A stretch of 64,000 nt of DNA from a virus: IMG/VR virus record IMGVR_UViG_3300008954_003475, positions 124,001 to 188,000 of that record; one strand, given 5' to 3'. How positions within the stretch are numbered: position 1 is the first letter of the stretch; every line of letters starts with the position of its first letter. The position numbers and the translations under genes were made by a program. Under the pieces are notes generated by a model. That model had not been told where the DNA came from. It worked only from the letters and a program-made list of their open reading frames with translations, and searched no databases. Shown here piece by piece: positions 1-8,929 of the stretch.

Positions 1-1739
1 TCAATAGTTCTTCCTGAATACTTTTCTTTAAGGGCCGAAAAAACATCCTCTGTTCCAAAGCCTTCAGGAACTCTGATCAAATCTGTATCAACAGAAATCT
101 TAACGCCTGTCTTAATCTCAATCTCTTTTTGAATTATATTTTCTAATACAAATTTATCATTATCTCCCCTGGATACAAAAACAAGTTTTTTATTTGTATC
201 TGTCGATATATCAGATATTTTCTTCAATGCTTTATTTCTATTTACATTATTCAGATTAGAAAAGCTCATAAATTGACTAGGGATTAATGAATATTTAAAA
301 TTAATATTTTCATAGAAACCCTTTGATACTAAATTATTTAATCTAATATCTACAAAAGCTTCTTTATCAATCGAAAAGGTTTCATCATATAGACCTCTAA
401 ATATTTTATCATCCCTATCTGGAGGCCTATGCCTATACAGTCTAATCTTTGCTTTATTATCTATAATTAAATTATCAATATCAAATGCAACTATATCTTT
501 TATACTATCATTATTTAATGATGCCTTTTTAACTATTGTTTTTGCAGAATTTTCATCATCATTTATAACATAAATCTTATTATTTAAAATATTATAAAAG
601 CCAGAATTTAATAAATTAGAACGCTTAAAAATAACTTTATCTACACCAATTCCATTAATTATATTTGATATCTTTGATAAATCTTTATCAAGACCTGCTC
701 CATAATCTATATACATTAAATTAGATTCTTTAATACCAAGAACATCAGAGAGTCCTCCGGATATCTCTAAAACGTTTTTAACCCCAGAGCACCCATATAC
801 GCCCAAAGATCCTGGTTTAATATTTTTGCAAATCTTTTTAATTTTTGAATTATCATCTATAAAAATAATATCAATTGGATAATTAACACTTCCCATGTGA
901 TAACAAACGTCTGTAGGCTTATCATATGGAAATAATAATCCGGATTCCTTTTCTAATTTAGAATAAACTTGGAGGCCATCAATTTTTTCTTTATATGTTT
1001 TTGCCACATCACACTTAAAAACAATAGATGCATCATTGATATTGTCTTTCCCATAGCACCTAACAACTGCCGTTTTGTTTAAATCATTTCGTGAAACAAT
1101 ATACTTGCCAATCTTATCTATATGTTTATCTGTAATAATAAATCCTAATTTTTCTATAGAAGAAGATATGTCTATTGAGTTACTCGTAACAATAAACCCA
1201 TGGCCAACCGGTCTGAGGTGGTCGCAGATGTTGCCCAAAACTATCTCTAAAGAATCTTCTTCAGATGGCGTGCTGGTTATATAAAAACCATCAAATTTAT
1301 TTCTAAAAGTATGAAACATTGGATTTCCATATTCTTGATGAAAATTATGTAAATTTACTTTACTCGTTGCATTTTTAGATAAATTAATTAAATTATGACC
1401 TGCTTTTAAAATAACAGAAGCATTATCATCTGTCTGTTCTCCAATCCCCAAAACTGTTGATCCTCGCCTAAGCAGCCGCATAAACTTGTTGGAAAGATTT
1501 GCCAAAGCTTGATACTCATCATCTTCTATATCTGAATATAAATCTTCTGCCGGAAAAAATATACCTCCAGAGTATCCCACAGGGGCTTGCTCTTCAGGAG
1601 TTGTAGATATTTGAGCCACCATCATATCATAACGAGGCTGTGCATCCATATGTATATCCATGTGCGCATCTCCCGATGCAGACATAGATCCCATCTCAAG
1701 CTCTGGATCTCCAATATATGGCCAAGATAACTTTCTCAT
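1..1739 (-). CDS. DUF192-domain-containing phage protein, 3' end cut by the window
   Basis: I translated this frame by hand from the ATG at 1739; it stays open to base 1, so the C-terminus lies outside the window (at least 579 codons). Residues about 235-345 match the DUF192 (COG1430) pattern: a GLLFPYDKP stretch, then NYPIDIIFIDD, then VLEISGG and LGI. DUF192 is a small fold of unknown biochemical role, usually a stand-alone, often exported, protein; here it sits inside a much longer chain. The N-terminus (residues 1-60) is Met/Asp-rich and low in complexity. The part before DUF192 and the at least 230 residues after it match no family I recognise. It is the most downstream gene of the portal/terminase cluster, so a virion or head-assembly role is likely but inferred. 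The upstream gap (1740-1794) has AGGAG, though rather far from the ATG. Confidence 0.75.
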   Translation of the reverse strand, partial: MRKLSWPYIGDPELEMGSMSASGDAHMDIHMDAQPRYDMMVAQISTTPEEQAPVGYSGGIFFPAEDLYSDIEDDEYQALANLSNKFMRLLRRGSTVLGIGEQTDDNASVILKAGHNLINLSKNATSKVNLHNFHQEYGNPMFHTFRNKFDGFYITSTPSEEDSLEIVLGNICDHLRPVGHGFIVTSNSIDISSSIEKLGFIITDKHIDKIGKYIVSRNDLNKTAVVRCYGKDNINDASIVFKCDVAKTYKEKIDGLQVYSKLEKESGLLFPYDKPTDVCYHMGSVNYPIDIIFIDDNSKIKKICKNIKPGSLGVYGCSGVKNVLEISGGLSDVLGIKESNLMYIDYGAGLDKDLSKISNIINGIGVDKVIFKRSNLLNSGFYNILNNKIYVINDDENSAKTIVKKASLNNDSIKDIVAFDIDNLIIDNKAKIRLYRHRPPDRDDKIFRGLYDETFSIDKEAFVDIRLNNLVSKGFYENINFKYSLIPSQFMSFSNLNNVNRNKALKKISDISTDTNKKLVFVSRGDNDKFVLENIIQKEIEIKTGVKISVDTDLIRVPEGFGTEDVFSALKEKYSGRTI

Positions 1740-1794
1740 TTCTTAACTTTTAACTCCTAATAACTATATAATCTATACTAAAAATAGCAGAATA

Positions 1795-2094
1795 TTATAA
1801 CCTTATCATTAGCTCGCTTAAAACAATATTTATAAAATATGGATCTTTTCCATTCAAAATATTCTTAACAAGACTAAGACTGACCCCTATAGCGGCCCCT
1901 CCCGGAGACTTCTTGCCTGCAATCTCCATTACATTAAACTCTTCTAATTTTTTTGAAACATTACTATACGACCTTACTCGGGCCTCAGGGGACATGCTGC
2001 TTATCATAATCTTTATTATACTATGCAGCTGTTCCGCTACATAAGTAGGGTTTTGTTCAAGCAATTGCGCTTCTTTCTCTAATCTACTTGACAT
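1795..2094 (-). CDS. Hypothetical 99-aa protein of the head module
   Basis: This is a small, mostly helical protein with no family I recognise. The first half is charged and polar (MSSRLEKEAQLLEQNP) and the second half is more hydrophobic, with a Gly/Ala-rich turn (KSPGGAAIGVSL). It overlaps the end of the preceding gene (2084-2638) by 11 nt, so translation is probably coupled. Its place between the portal cluster and the DUF192 gene suggests a minor virion or assembly role, which is inference from position only. Confidence 0.7.
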   Translation of the reverse strand: MSSRLEKEAQLLEQNPTYVAEQLHSIIKIMISSMSPEARVRSYSNVSKKLEEFNVMEIAGKKSPGGAAIGVSLSLVKNILNGKDPYFINIVLSELMIRL

Positions 2095-2638
2095 ACTCTT
2101 TAACCCTTGAAACGCTTCCTTGGTAAGCCTTTCTTCTTGCCGTTGCCTCGTTTTCTTCTAAATTATTATATAACTTTAATAATTTATTAAACTCAAGAGT
2201 AGCTTCGATCAATATATCATCTTTGTCCAAAACATCAGAATCTACAATCTTTACTAGCAAATCTCTAAATAATGCAGAATAATCTATATTTTTTTGCACT
2301 GCTATCTTTTTTATTAAAAAGTCTGCAAAATTTGCCAAAGCAACATCCTCTTCTTTGTCCATTTCGTCTGCCATAGCAATCATCATTTGCATTAAATCAT
2401 CATAATCTAATTGTTTTATTCTTTTTCTTTTTATTTTCTCCGTAAAAAACGGCCTCTCCTCTTCCTCTGTGTGCGTAGGGGGCATAACAGGCTCTCCGGG
2501 GGCTGCAAAACCCCTTCCTATGCCTACGCCCGGGTTTCCAGTCAAACCCTCCTCTGCCTCTGTCACGCTTGGAAGATCACAGGATTTAACCTTTGGTTTT
2601 AACCTTAGCCTTTTATTTCTATAAGATATCTTCTTCAT
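2084..2638 (-). CDS. Hypothetical 184-aa head-module protein
   Basis: I recognise no family. The N-terminal 25 residues are basic (Lys/Arg-rich). A Gly/Pro-rich linker (about residues 32-55) follows, and then an acidic helical C-terminal half with probable amphipathic helices (for example YDDLMQMMIAMADEMDKEED). It begins 10 nt after the upstream 2649-4310 gene ends and overlaps the following gene by 11 nt, so it belongs to the portal/terminase operon. The domain order resembles scaffold-like or connector-associated proteins of other phages, but no motif proves this. Confidence 0.7.
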   Translation of the reverse strand: MKKISYRNKRLRLKPKVKSCDLPSVTEAEEGLTGNPGVGIGRGFAAPGEPVMPPTHTEEEERPFFTEKIKRKRIKQLDYDDLMQMMIAMADEMDKEEDVALANFADFLIKKIAVQKNIDYSALFRDLLVKIVDSDVLDKDDILIEATLEFNKLLKLYNNLEENEATARRKAYQGSVSRVKEYVK

Positions 2639-2648
2639 CTTTCAAAAC

Positions 2649-4310
2649 CTACTTAAGCCCGCGCTTAACTTTTCCAAAGTCAGAAGACACAACCCTATCC
2701 GATAAAGACTTGCCTTTTCTCTTTTTTACCTTAAACTTGTTTCCCTTAGAATCCCTCAACCTTCCCCCTCCAAGAACTAAATCTGCAGGAGTAAAAGCAA
2801 CCGCCTCTCCACTTGGAGAGACAGTTTCATACAAAGGAGTCGTTGATGATGCACTTGAAAGCTTTACTAGATCATCAAATGTTGTATCATTATTTGCCAT
2901 AATGCTTATATCTTCATTAACAGTTCTTATATTCATTAATTTAACCAAATCTGAAGCTTTTGCAGTTTCTTGCAAAATAGCTGAAGGATTAAAATAAATA
3001 GTAAGCTTTGCTCCTTCTGATGTATTTTCTGATGAAACATTTGTTATAAACTTTGGAAGATCTGTACTTATATCTTTTAATGTTTTTATTTTATTATTTT
3101 TCATAAAATATAAAAAATAATCCATATCTTTGCCAACCGGCTTTACATATCTCGCCATTGGTCCGGTCAAAACCAAGCTAACAACCGGAATATTTGTAGG
3201 ATCTAACAATCGCCTGTTTATCACTATCTCTCCTGGGTTTGCGCCAACACTAGATCCGCCCCCAGGCCTTACCCTGCTAATCTCAATCCCTTTAACAACC
3301 TCATTAAATGAAGGCAGCTTCGCTTCTCCGCCACCCCCCTCCTGCACGCTCTTGCCAGACTCTGTTGCCCCCGACTTATTCTCATCCGAACCTGCATCTC
3401 TAACAGACTCTGCAGAACCACCTCTGTCAAGGCCTTTAACGAGTTGCCACCAATCATCTATGGCCCGATAAAGCCCGCCAAGCTGCACGATGTCATCTGA
3501 TTGACCTCCGGCCGTGAAATCACTATCGTTATTGACGCCTTCAATACTAACCTGACCCTCTTGTGCTTGCTTGTTCATACTGGTAGAAGAAAATCTTGCA
3601 CCGACACCTTCGTAGTCAATGCTTGAACCAGCACCAACCTTCTCTTTAAAAGAGACTATAGCATCAAATTTTGACCTAAGCAATGGTATTAACTTATTCA
3701 AGATAAGCTTATGAGGACTCTCTCCGGGGGCTAATCCTAAAAAATCTGTCGTTCTAGCTGATTCGTCCAAACTTTTATATTCTATTGCTAAAGATTTCGT
3801 TTCTGATGTATTATTTGTTATATTTTTCGAAATAGAAGTATTTTTAACAAGATTCATAAATGCTTCAAAATTATCACTATAAAGACTTTTAGATGGCTGT
3901 ATTATATATTGTTGAAATGCTCGCTTAGAATTTTCATTTACCTTATTATTGTCAAACTCCATAGTAGATTCGGTTTTAACTCGCCTTTCCAAAAGCCGAC
4001 CCGTCGATCCGGTCATTAGAGCCAGGCCTCTAAAAATTCCACTAATGATAGATCCCTCTATTCCGCTGTATGATGCAAAGTCTTTGCGAATACCTTTTTC
4101 AATACCTTTATCTACAGCTTTTAAGGCCGCTGTCATTAATCGTCCATCAATATCAAACTGCTCTGCCCCAGAACCTTTACCTCCCGGGGCAGAGTTAGCA
4201 GGCTGCGCTGGTGGCGCTCCTGACTCATTCTCTATATTTATAGACTCATCACTGGTGTCTACACTTACACCTTCGCCCATGTCTATTCCTCTTTTTGTAA
4301 AATTACTCAT
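2649..4310 (-). CDS. Probable virion protein downstream of portal
   Basis: This is a large protein of about 553 residues encoded immediately after the portal gene. I recognise no family. It has a Ser/Gly/Pro-rich N-terminus, a central Gly/Ser/Glu-rich low-complexity linker (about residues 285-330), a more ordered region afterwards (LVLTGPMARYVKPVG and onward), and a Lys/Arg-rich C-terminus. The frame is open further upstream, to 4433, but that would overlap the portal C-terminus by 116 nt. I chose the ATG at 4310 (AGGTG about 6 nt upstream). The ATG at 4280, preceded by AGAGGA, is an equally good start. Many phages encode a head-maturation protease or scaffold after the portal; I see no protease triad here, so I leave the function open. 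Confidence 0.7.
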   Translation of the reverse strand: MSNFTKRGIDMGEGVSVDTSDESINIENESGAPPAQPANSAPGGKGSGAEQFDIDGRLMTAALKAVDKGIEKGIRKDFASYSGIEGSIISGIFRGLALMTGSTGRLLERRVKTESTMEFDNNKVNENSKRAFQQYIIQPSKSLYSDNFEAFMNLVKNTSISKNITNNTSETKSLAIEYKSLDESARTTDFLGLAPGESPHKLILNKLIPLLRSKFDAIVSFKEKVGAGSSIDYEGVGARFSSTSMNKQAQEGQVSIEGVNNDSDFTAGGQSDDIVQLGGLYRAIDDWWQLVKGLDRGGSAESVRDAGSDENKSGATESGKSVQEGGGGEAKLPSFNEVVKGIEISRVRPGGGSSVGANPGEIVINRRLLDPTNIPVVSLVLTGPMARYVKPVGKDMDYFLYFMKNNKIKTLKDISTDLPKFITNVSSENTSEGAKLTIYFNPSAILQETAKASDLVKLMNIRTVNEDISIMANNDTTFDDLVKLSSASSTTPLYETVSPSGEAVAFTPADLVLGGGRLRDSKGNKFKVKKRKGKSLSDRVVSSDFGKVKRGLK

Positions 4311-4317
4311 AAAGCAC

Positions 4318-6018
4318 CTACAACTCTCCACCTGGAGGCTCGCCACCGGGTGGAGGTGGAGCGCCACCGCCCATGTCTCCGCCGCCCGGCGGAACCCCAG
4401 GAAGCCCCTCGCCCCCGGCTGGAGCCGCGCCAAGTCCTTCGGGAGGCTCTGATATCACCTTGCCTGGGTCCAGTCCTAACAACTCTGACAACTTCATATT
4501 GCCCAATACTTGTTGCTCTTTGGCAAAAATCTGTTCATCAATCATTTCTTCTCGTATTCTTCTGCGCTCATCCTCATATCCAAGCCCAAGGCTTCTATGC
4601 AGAGTCTGTAGCGATACCTGCTTATTTCCAACAAACTGTCCGATTGCTGTAATAAAATCAGCCATATCATATAGGTTCATATGATTAAAGTCAATCGATG
4701 GAACCAACAACCTTTTCTCTCCATCTTTATATTCGAAAAAATCTTGAAGTTCACATATTGGTGCAAAGATCTTTCTCTCAAGCCACTTCTTCATCATGTT
4801 TCTAAATATGTCATACCTTTGCCTAAGAACCTCAAGCCCAACAGAGGAGCTTGCGTATGTGGCAGCCTCTTGGTCCATCAAGGCCTTTGGAGTCATAAGG
4901 CCTGCATATAAGTTGTTTATTATAAGCTCAACATCTGTTCCAATCTCTAAAACACCTCCGGAAAAACCATTTCGTTCAATTTTAACACCGTTATGTGTTA
5001 CGATTTTAAAGTCCTTGTCATACTGAGCCTCTTCTAATAGGTCTTTAAACGCCTCTATATCAGCCTGTGTTGGCCTGTAATCACCCTCACCGCCTAGCGT
5101 GACCAGGGTAAGAGGGTTGACCATTCCATCGGCCTGTGCGAACTTGCTTTCTCTTAATTTATCATAAAGCATTAGATCTTTATAAACAGATACTATGACA
5201 GAGGTTCCTCTAACATCATATGGCGAACTTAATAATTTAAGATGTGATATATTAAATGCATCTAATGGAATATTTTGACCTCTTCTAACATAATCTACAA
5301 TATGTTTTGGAATATACTTTCTAAGAGATAAATCAGCAGGAGATGTTGAATTTATAATTCTTTGCAAATTTGCATCTGGCCTAAGGGATACAAGGGTATG
5401 GTTTCCTATTACAGACTTCTTTACGTGTACATAATCTGGATTTAATATAGTTATCCTACTCCATGTTCCAAGACTCTCATCTAACTCCGCATAAGGAAAT
5501 GCTTCACCCATCTTCCAAAACTCTAAAGCCGCACCATAAACAACGGAATACAAGTCAATTTTTTCTGCCATCTCCATAAAAAATTGCTGTACTCTTTTGT
5601 TTTTGCATGTAATATTTATCTTGCTTATCGGATACGAAGCATGAAGATTGATAGCGTTTCTAACAATTGGGTGTGTATCATAAAAAACACGATTCCATGC
5701 ATTCATGGTTACGCGATCACGCGGTAAGTTTAGATTCGCTAATTGAAATAATGGAGAATAAATCTCTGGCGACATCCTGTCTGTTGTAGAGGATGTCGAA
5801 GGTCCCGCCATAGGGGACGCTACAGAGGCGTTCTTTAGAAAGTTTAAACTATTTTTTCTGAACCCAGGGCTGTGTGCAACACTTCCGTAAATTTTAACTT
5901 CAGATTGTGCATCAAGCTGCTTATTCGCAGCATCTGTAATTTGCGCACGCCTAACCTCAGAGATAGAGTCGGCTGCCTTTTTTGAAATTTGTGTTGGCGG
6001 TCTGTTAATCCTTCTCAT
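4318..6018 (-). CDS. Portal protein
   Basis: The portal forms the dodecameric ring at the head vertex through which DNA enters and leaves and to which the tail attaches. The 566-residue length and the position 3 nt after the terminase large subunit fit this well. Portal-like features include the N-terminal segment MNAWNRVFYDTHPIVRNAI, the region with GEAFPYAEL and ILNPDYVHVKK, and a later part with GLMTPKALMDQEAATYASS preceding a long helical region (VLRQRYDIFRNMMKKWLERK) typical of the portal stem. The last 60 residues are a Gly/Pro tail (GGGDMGGGAPPPPGG). The family match is by pattern and synteny, not by a database search. Confidence 0.85.
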   Translation of the reverse strand: MRRINRPPTQISKKAADSISEVRRAQITDAANKQLDAQSEVKIYGSVAHSPGFRKNSLNFLKNASVASPMAGPSTSSTTDRMSPEIYSPLFQLANLNLPRDRVTMNAWNRVFYDTHPIVRNAINLHASYPISKINITCKNKRVQQFFMEMAEKIDLYSVVYGAALEFWKMGEAFPYAELDESLGTWSRITILNPDYVHVKKSVIGNHTLVSLRPDANLQRIINSTSPADLSLRKYIPKHIVDYVRRGQNIPLDAFNISHLKLLSSPYDVRGTSVIVSVYKDLMLYDKLRESKFAQADGMVNPLTLVTLGGEGDYRPTQADIEAFKDLLEEAQYDKDFKIVTHNGVKIERNGFSGGVLEIGTDVELIINNLYAGLMTPKALMDQEAATYASSSVGLEVLRQRYDIFRNMMKKWLERKIFAPICELQDFFEYKDGEKRLLVPSIDFNHMNLYDMADFITAIGQFVGNKQVSLQTLHRSLGLGYEDERRRIREEMIDEQIFAKEQQVLGNMKLSELLGLDPGKVISEPPEGLGAAPAGGEGLPGVPPGGGDMGGGAPPPPGGEPPGGEL

Positions 6019-6021
6019 ATT

Positions 6022-7794
6022 CTATACTCTCCTTGTAACCTTAGCCAATGTAGATCTTAAATAATTTGATTGTCTCTCTAAACCAGGTTTAATAGTAAAA
6101 CCCTTCGTAAGATCAAACTTATATGCCATATAAGCATACATGAGGGCCATCAGTCCATCATTTGGCGCTGATCCTTTTACAAAAGTCTTTATTGGTTGGC
6201 CCCCAGTTATTCTGACCTTTGACTCCATAGATGTGCAATGATCTATTAGCCACTCTACATGCTCATAGCTCTTCCATGGAAATCTTATTTTACCCTTTCT
6301 AAACAAATCAAACAGTTCGTCAATTAAAAGATCTTTATTATAAGAAATTATTAATTCATCCTCTCTGTATTTCATAGGCTTTATCAAACTTCCGCTTCCT
6401 TGTGCTCCAAGAAATCTTTCTCTATAAAGAGACTGAAGATCTCCAACCACATCTTGGCCAAAAAACCAATCAGATACGCCGCGTTGAACGCCAAAGCGTC
6501 TATACATCTCTTTTATTGTATCTTTTTTGAAAGAGAAATTATTTTTACGCAACTTATGAGCATGCTCTATCGACAACGCCCCGTCTGGTTGCGCTGATAA
6601 TACAACAACGCACGAATAAGACTGACCACCTTTAGAGTTGGGATCGTCCTCTTTGCCTCCCCAATCAACCCCCAGGTAAACAGCCTTATCTCTTGGGTTA
6701 ATTTTTTTAGCAAAGCTTCTGTCTGGATCTCTACACTTGTCATAAATCTCCGCCTTAGTAAGAGGTGATCCTGCGCCAGAGTAAAACTCTCCAACTACTT
6801 CATTTTTCCAAATCCTTTCTGTTTGAGCCGGATTATTTTCCGGCATTAATTTTTCAATATTTTCTTTTGTAAAATAAGGAATATATAACTGATTTATATG
6901 AAAACCTACAAATTCGCAATTATCTGGATCAGCAGAACCAACCCACTTACCTCGCTCAGTTGCCTCAACCTTCTTCTGCTTGGTTCCACACAGAGGACAC
7001 TGAATTATATTTTCATGCAACCAAATAGACTTCCATCTATCATCTTCTGGCAAATAAAAGGGATACGTTTCTCCGCAATTTATGCACCCCAAATGATAAT
7101 ATCGTTGATCTGACATATCCCAAATGGTAGAAAAATAACTACCCCTTTGTTTCGGGGTTCCAAAGAAAACTTGAACACCCTGGCCGGTGGGGCCATACTT
7201 TGCCGCTGTTAAAATCTTTGTAGCATTTCCAATGGCATGACCAAACATATCCTGAACTTCGTCAAAAAAGACTATATCCGCTGTCATACCACGAATTCTA
7301 TCACCATCTGTGCCCAAACTGTCTATCCATAAAGTACCTTTATTAAATTGCTTCATGGTTAAATTGTCAACAGAGTTTGAGCTAATTAATTTATTTTTAT
7401 TTATAAAATCATTCTTAGCCGTTCTGATTAATGTTTCAAGCTTATCTTGTGAAAACTTCTTCACCTGCCCGAGGGCCGGAAAAAGGTGAACAACTCTAAT
7501 ATTCGGCTTATCAAACAGGCCGCTATTCGTAAAAAACAAATCAAGAGCGCCAGCCATAACGGTTGCACCAACCTGACGGCCCTTCTTTATAACAACTGGC
7601 TTTCCATCTTTTCTTGTTGCTTGCAAAGCAATATACCGATATATATCGGCCATAAACTTCCACCCATTATCAAGAACTCTAAACTCTGCTCCGTCTAAAG
7701 TTAGATTATTTTGAACAAAGTGTGCTGGGTCGAAGTCTAAGAAGCTTTCTTTGAGTTGTTCAAAAAGTTTTTCTTGACTTTGTTTCTTTGACAT
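6022..7794 (-). CDS. Terminase large subunit (packaging ATPase and nuclease)
   Basis: This is the motor that cuts concatemeric phage DNA and pumps it through the portal. The ATPase Walker A is GRQVGATVM at about residues 72-80 and Walker B is IVFFDEVQD at about 174-182, ending in the catalytic Asp-Glu. The nuclease domain opens with YLGVDWGG (Asp377), with further acidic residues in DVVGDLQS. Between ATPase and nuclease lies a zinc-ribbon-like insert with two CxxC pairs (Cys237/240 and Cys266/269), as seen in GpA-type large terminases. The total of 590 residues is normal. It ends 3 nt before the portal start, and its own start overlaps the stop of 7794-8384 by one base, giving a tightly coupled packaging operon. 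Confidence 0.93.
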   Translation of the reverse strand: MSKKQSQEKLFEQLKESFLDFDPAHFVQNNLTLDGAEFRVLDNGWKFMADIYRYIALQATRKDGKPVVIKKGRQVGATVMAGALDLFFTNSGLFDKPNIRVVHLFPALGQVKKFSQDKLETLIRTAKNDFINKNKLISSNSVDNLTMKQFNKGTLWIDSLGTDGDRIRGMTADIVFFDEVQDMFGHAIGNATKILTAAKYGPTGQGVQVFFGTPKQRGSYFSTIWDMSDQRYYHLGCINCGETYPFYLPEDDRWKSIWLHENIIQCPLCGTKQKKVEATERGKWVGSADPDNCEFVGFHINQLYIPYFTKENIEKLMPENNPAQTERIWKNEVVGEFYSGAGSPLTKAEIYDKCRDPDRSFAKKINPRDKAVYLGVDWGGKEDDPNSKGGQSYSCVVVLSAQPDGALSIEHAHKLRKNNFSFKKDTIKEMYRRFGVQRGVSDWFFGQDVVGDLQSLYRERFLGAQGSGSLIKPMKYREDELIISYNKDLLIDELFDLFRKGKIRFPWKSYEHVEWLIDHCTSMESKVRITGGQPIKTFVKGSAPNDGLMALMYAYMAYKFDLTKGFTIKPGLERQSNYLRSTLAKVTRRV

Positions 7795-8384
7795 TATGGT
7801 CCGGTTTGAGCATGATTCATGTAATCTGCAGTGTCATCATCAAATGATGATGGCATATCTGCCTCAGATACATATTCTACTATTTCCGGACCTTTTTTGT
7901 GTTTATTTAAGAGCTTTTCAACTATAGCTTTAAACTTGCCATTGTCAAGCTTTCCTTCTATTCTATCATATCCAAGATTTGGATGTTCGCGACAATGAGT
8001 AATAACTGTTCCATAATTTGCATCTGGACGATCTTCTGCAAAATCTTTAATATATTTTAAGATATTTCTAAGGGCATCAACATTGTTGCCACGTTCTTTT
8101 TTTGTCTTACATGGGCCACAACCGCCAGTACAGCCACCGCCGCAACCTGCCTCTTTTATATTCTCTTCCGTATTGGTATTTACACTTTTAACAAGATCAA
8201 ATCCTGCACGAGCCTTTAGGTCTGCCATCTTCTCTTCGATTGTATCAAAATCTTTCCTCTTCTTCATAATAGAACGAAGATTGCTGAGATAATCAGCATT
8301 CTTTTCTAAATTATTGGCAAAGTCATTAACCCAACTAACCGTTGTGCTATATTCTTCACTTAAATTTTGTCTTTTTACTTTCAT
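7794..8384 (-). CDS. Hypothetical protein with a Gly/Cys cluster
   Basis: This 196-residue protein lies directly upstream of the terminase large subunit, with a one-base stop/start overlap. Its N-terminal half is helical and charged. The striking feature is CGGGCTGGCGPC at about residues 80-91: four Cys in 12 residues among glycines, a likely metal-binding site. A single further Cys (THCREH) lies at about residue 130 beside two His. The C-terminal third is a charged helical domain. The position would fit a packaging accessory or a small terminase partner. The gene at 13165-13851 is a better small-subunit candidate, so I give no function here. Confidence 0.7.
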   Translation of the reverse strand: MKVKRQNLSEEYSTTVSWVNDFANNLEKNADYLSNLRSIMKKRKDFDTIEEKMADLKARAGFDLVKSVNTNTEENIKEAGCGGGCTGGCGPCKTKKERGNNVDALRNILKYIKDFAEDRPDANYGTVITHCREHPNLGYDRIEGKLDNGKFKAIVEKLLNKHKKGPEIVEYVSEADMPSSFDDDTADYMNHAQTGP

Positions 8385-8416
8385 TAAATTGACCTTTAAA
8401 TTTGCTAACCCTTTAC

Positions 8417-8920
8417 TTACTCAGAAAGTATACCAGTTACACCGCTAGGAAGATCTGTTGCTCCGCCGGCCATATCCAACCACTTTGACCATTCTCCGCC
8501 TGTTGCCAACGGCGCTGTTTGTCCGGGAGCTGAAAGAATATCTTCAAAGCCAGGAAGCTTTAACTTTCCGCTCATAAGCATTTCTAACAAAATGCCTTTA
8601 AACTCTTCATTTGCCAAAAGAAGATTCATAACACTACTTTTTTGTTTAGTATCCAAAGCTATAACCGCATCTGCCAATTTTTCTGGAGACATATGCTCTG
8701 CAATATCTGCCAGCTTTCCCGCACCAACGGTATCAGCCACACCGCCAAGGCGTTCTGGATCCCAGTTTTTAACCACATTTTCAGCCATCCGAGTTTTTGC
8801 ATCTTCAAAAAGACCCTCTTTCTTTTCAGCAGCCTTAATAATCCTGTCTACAAGATCCGCCTCCTTAAGAAGCCCCTTGCTATCCAAACTATTCGCCAAA
8901 TTTACCAAATCTTTTAACAT
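8417..8920 (-). CDS. Hypothetical virion-module protein with LANxLDxKGLxKEA motif
   Basis: This 167-residue protein is of unknown function. The first 30 residues carry LVNLANSLDSKGLLKEADLV, an amphipathic helical motif that recurs twice in the protein at 14062-15162 (LATHLDRKGLxKEATYLD). The middle is helical (SPEKLADAVIAL and onward) and the C-terminus is Gly/Pro/Thr-rich. It lies in the head operon with a 32-nt gap to the next gene. The shared N-terminal motif suggests a common docking or targeting tag for several structural proteins; that is inference. Confidence 0.7.
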   Translation of the reverse strand: MLKDLVNLANSLDSKGLLKEADLVDRIIKAAEKKEGLFEDAKTRMAENVVKNWDPERLGGVADTVGAGKLADIAEHMSPEKLADAVIALDTKQKSSVMNLLLANEEFKGILLEMLMSGKLKLPGFEDILSAPGQTAPLATGGEWSKWLDMAGGATDLPSGVTGILSE

Positions 8921-8929
8921 CTCATCCTC

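Noticed and set aside
2593-2997. Plus-strand open frames, for example 2593-2997, 3949-4452 and 33985-34563
   Set aside because: They lie entirely opposite well-supported minus-strand genes, have Ser/Pro/Leu-rich shadow composition, and lack ribosome-binding sites.
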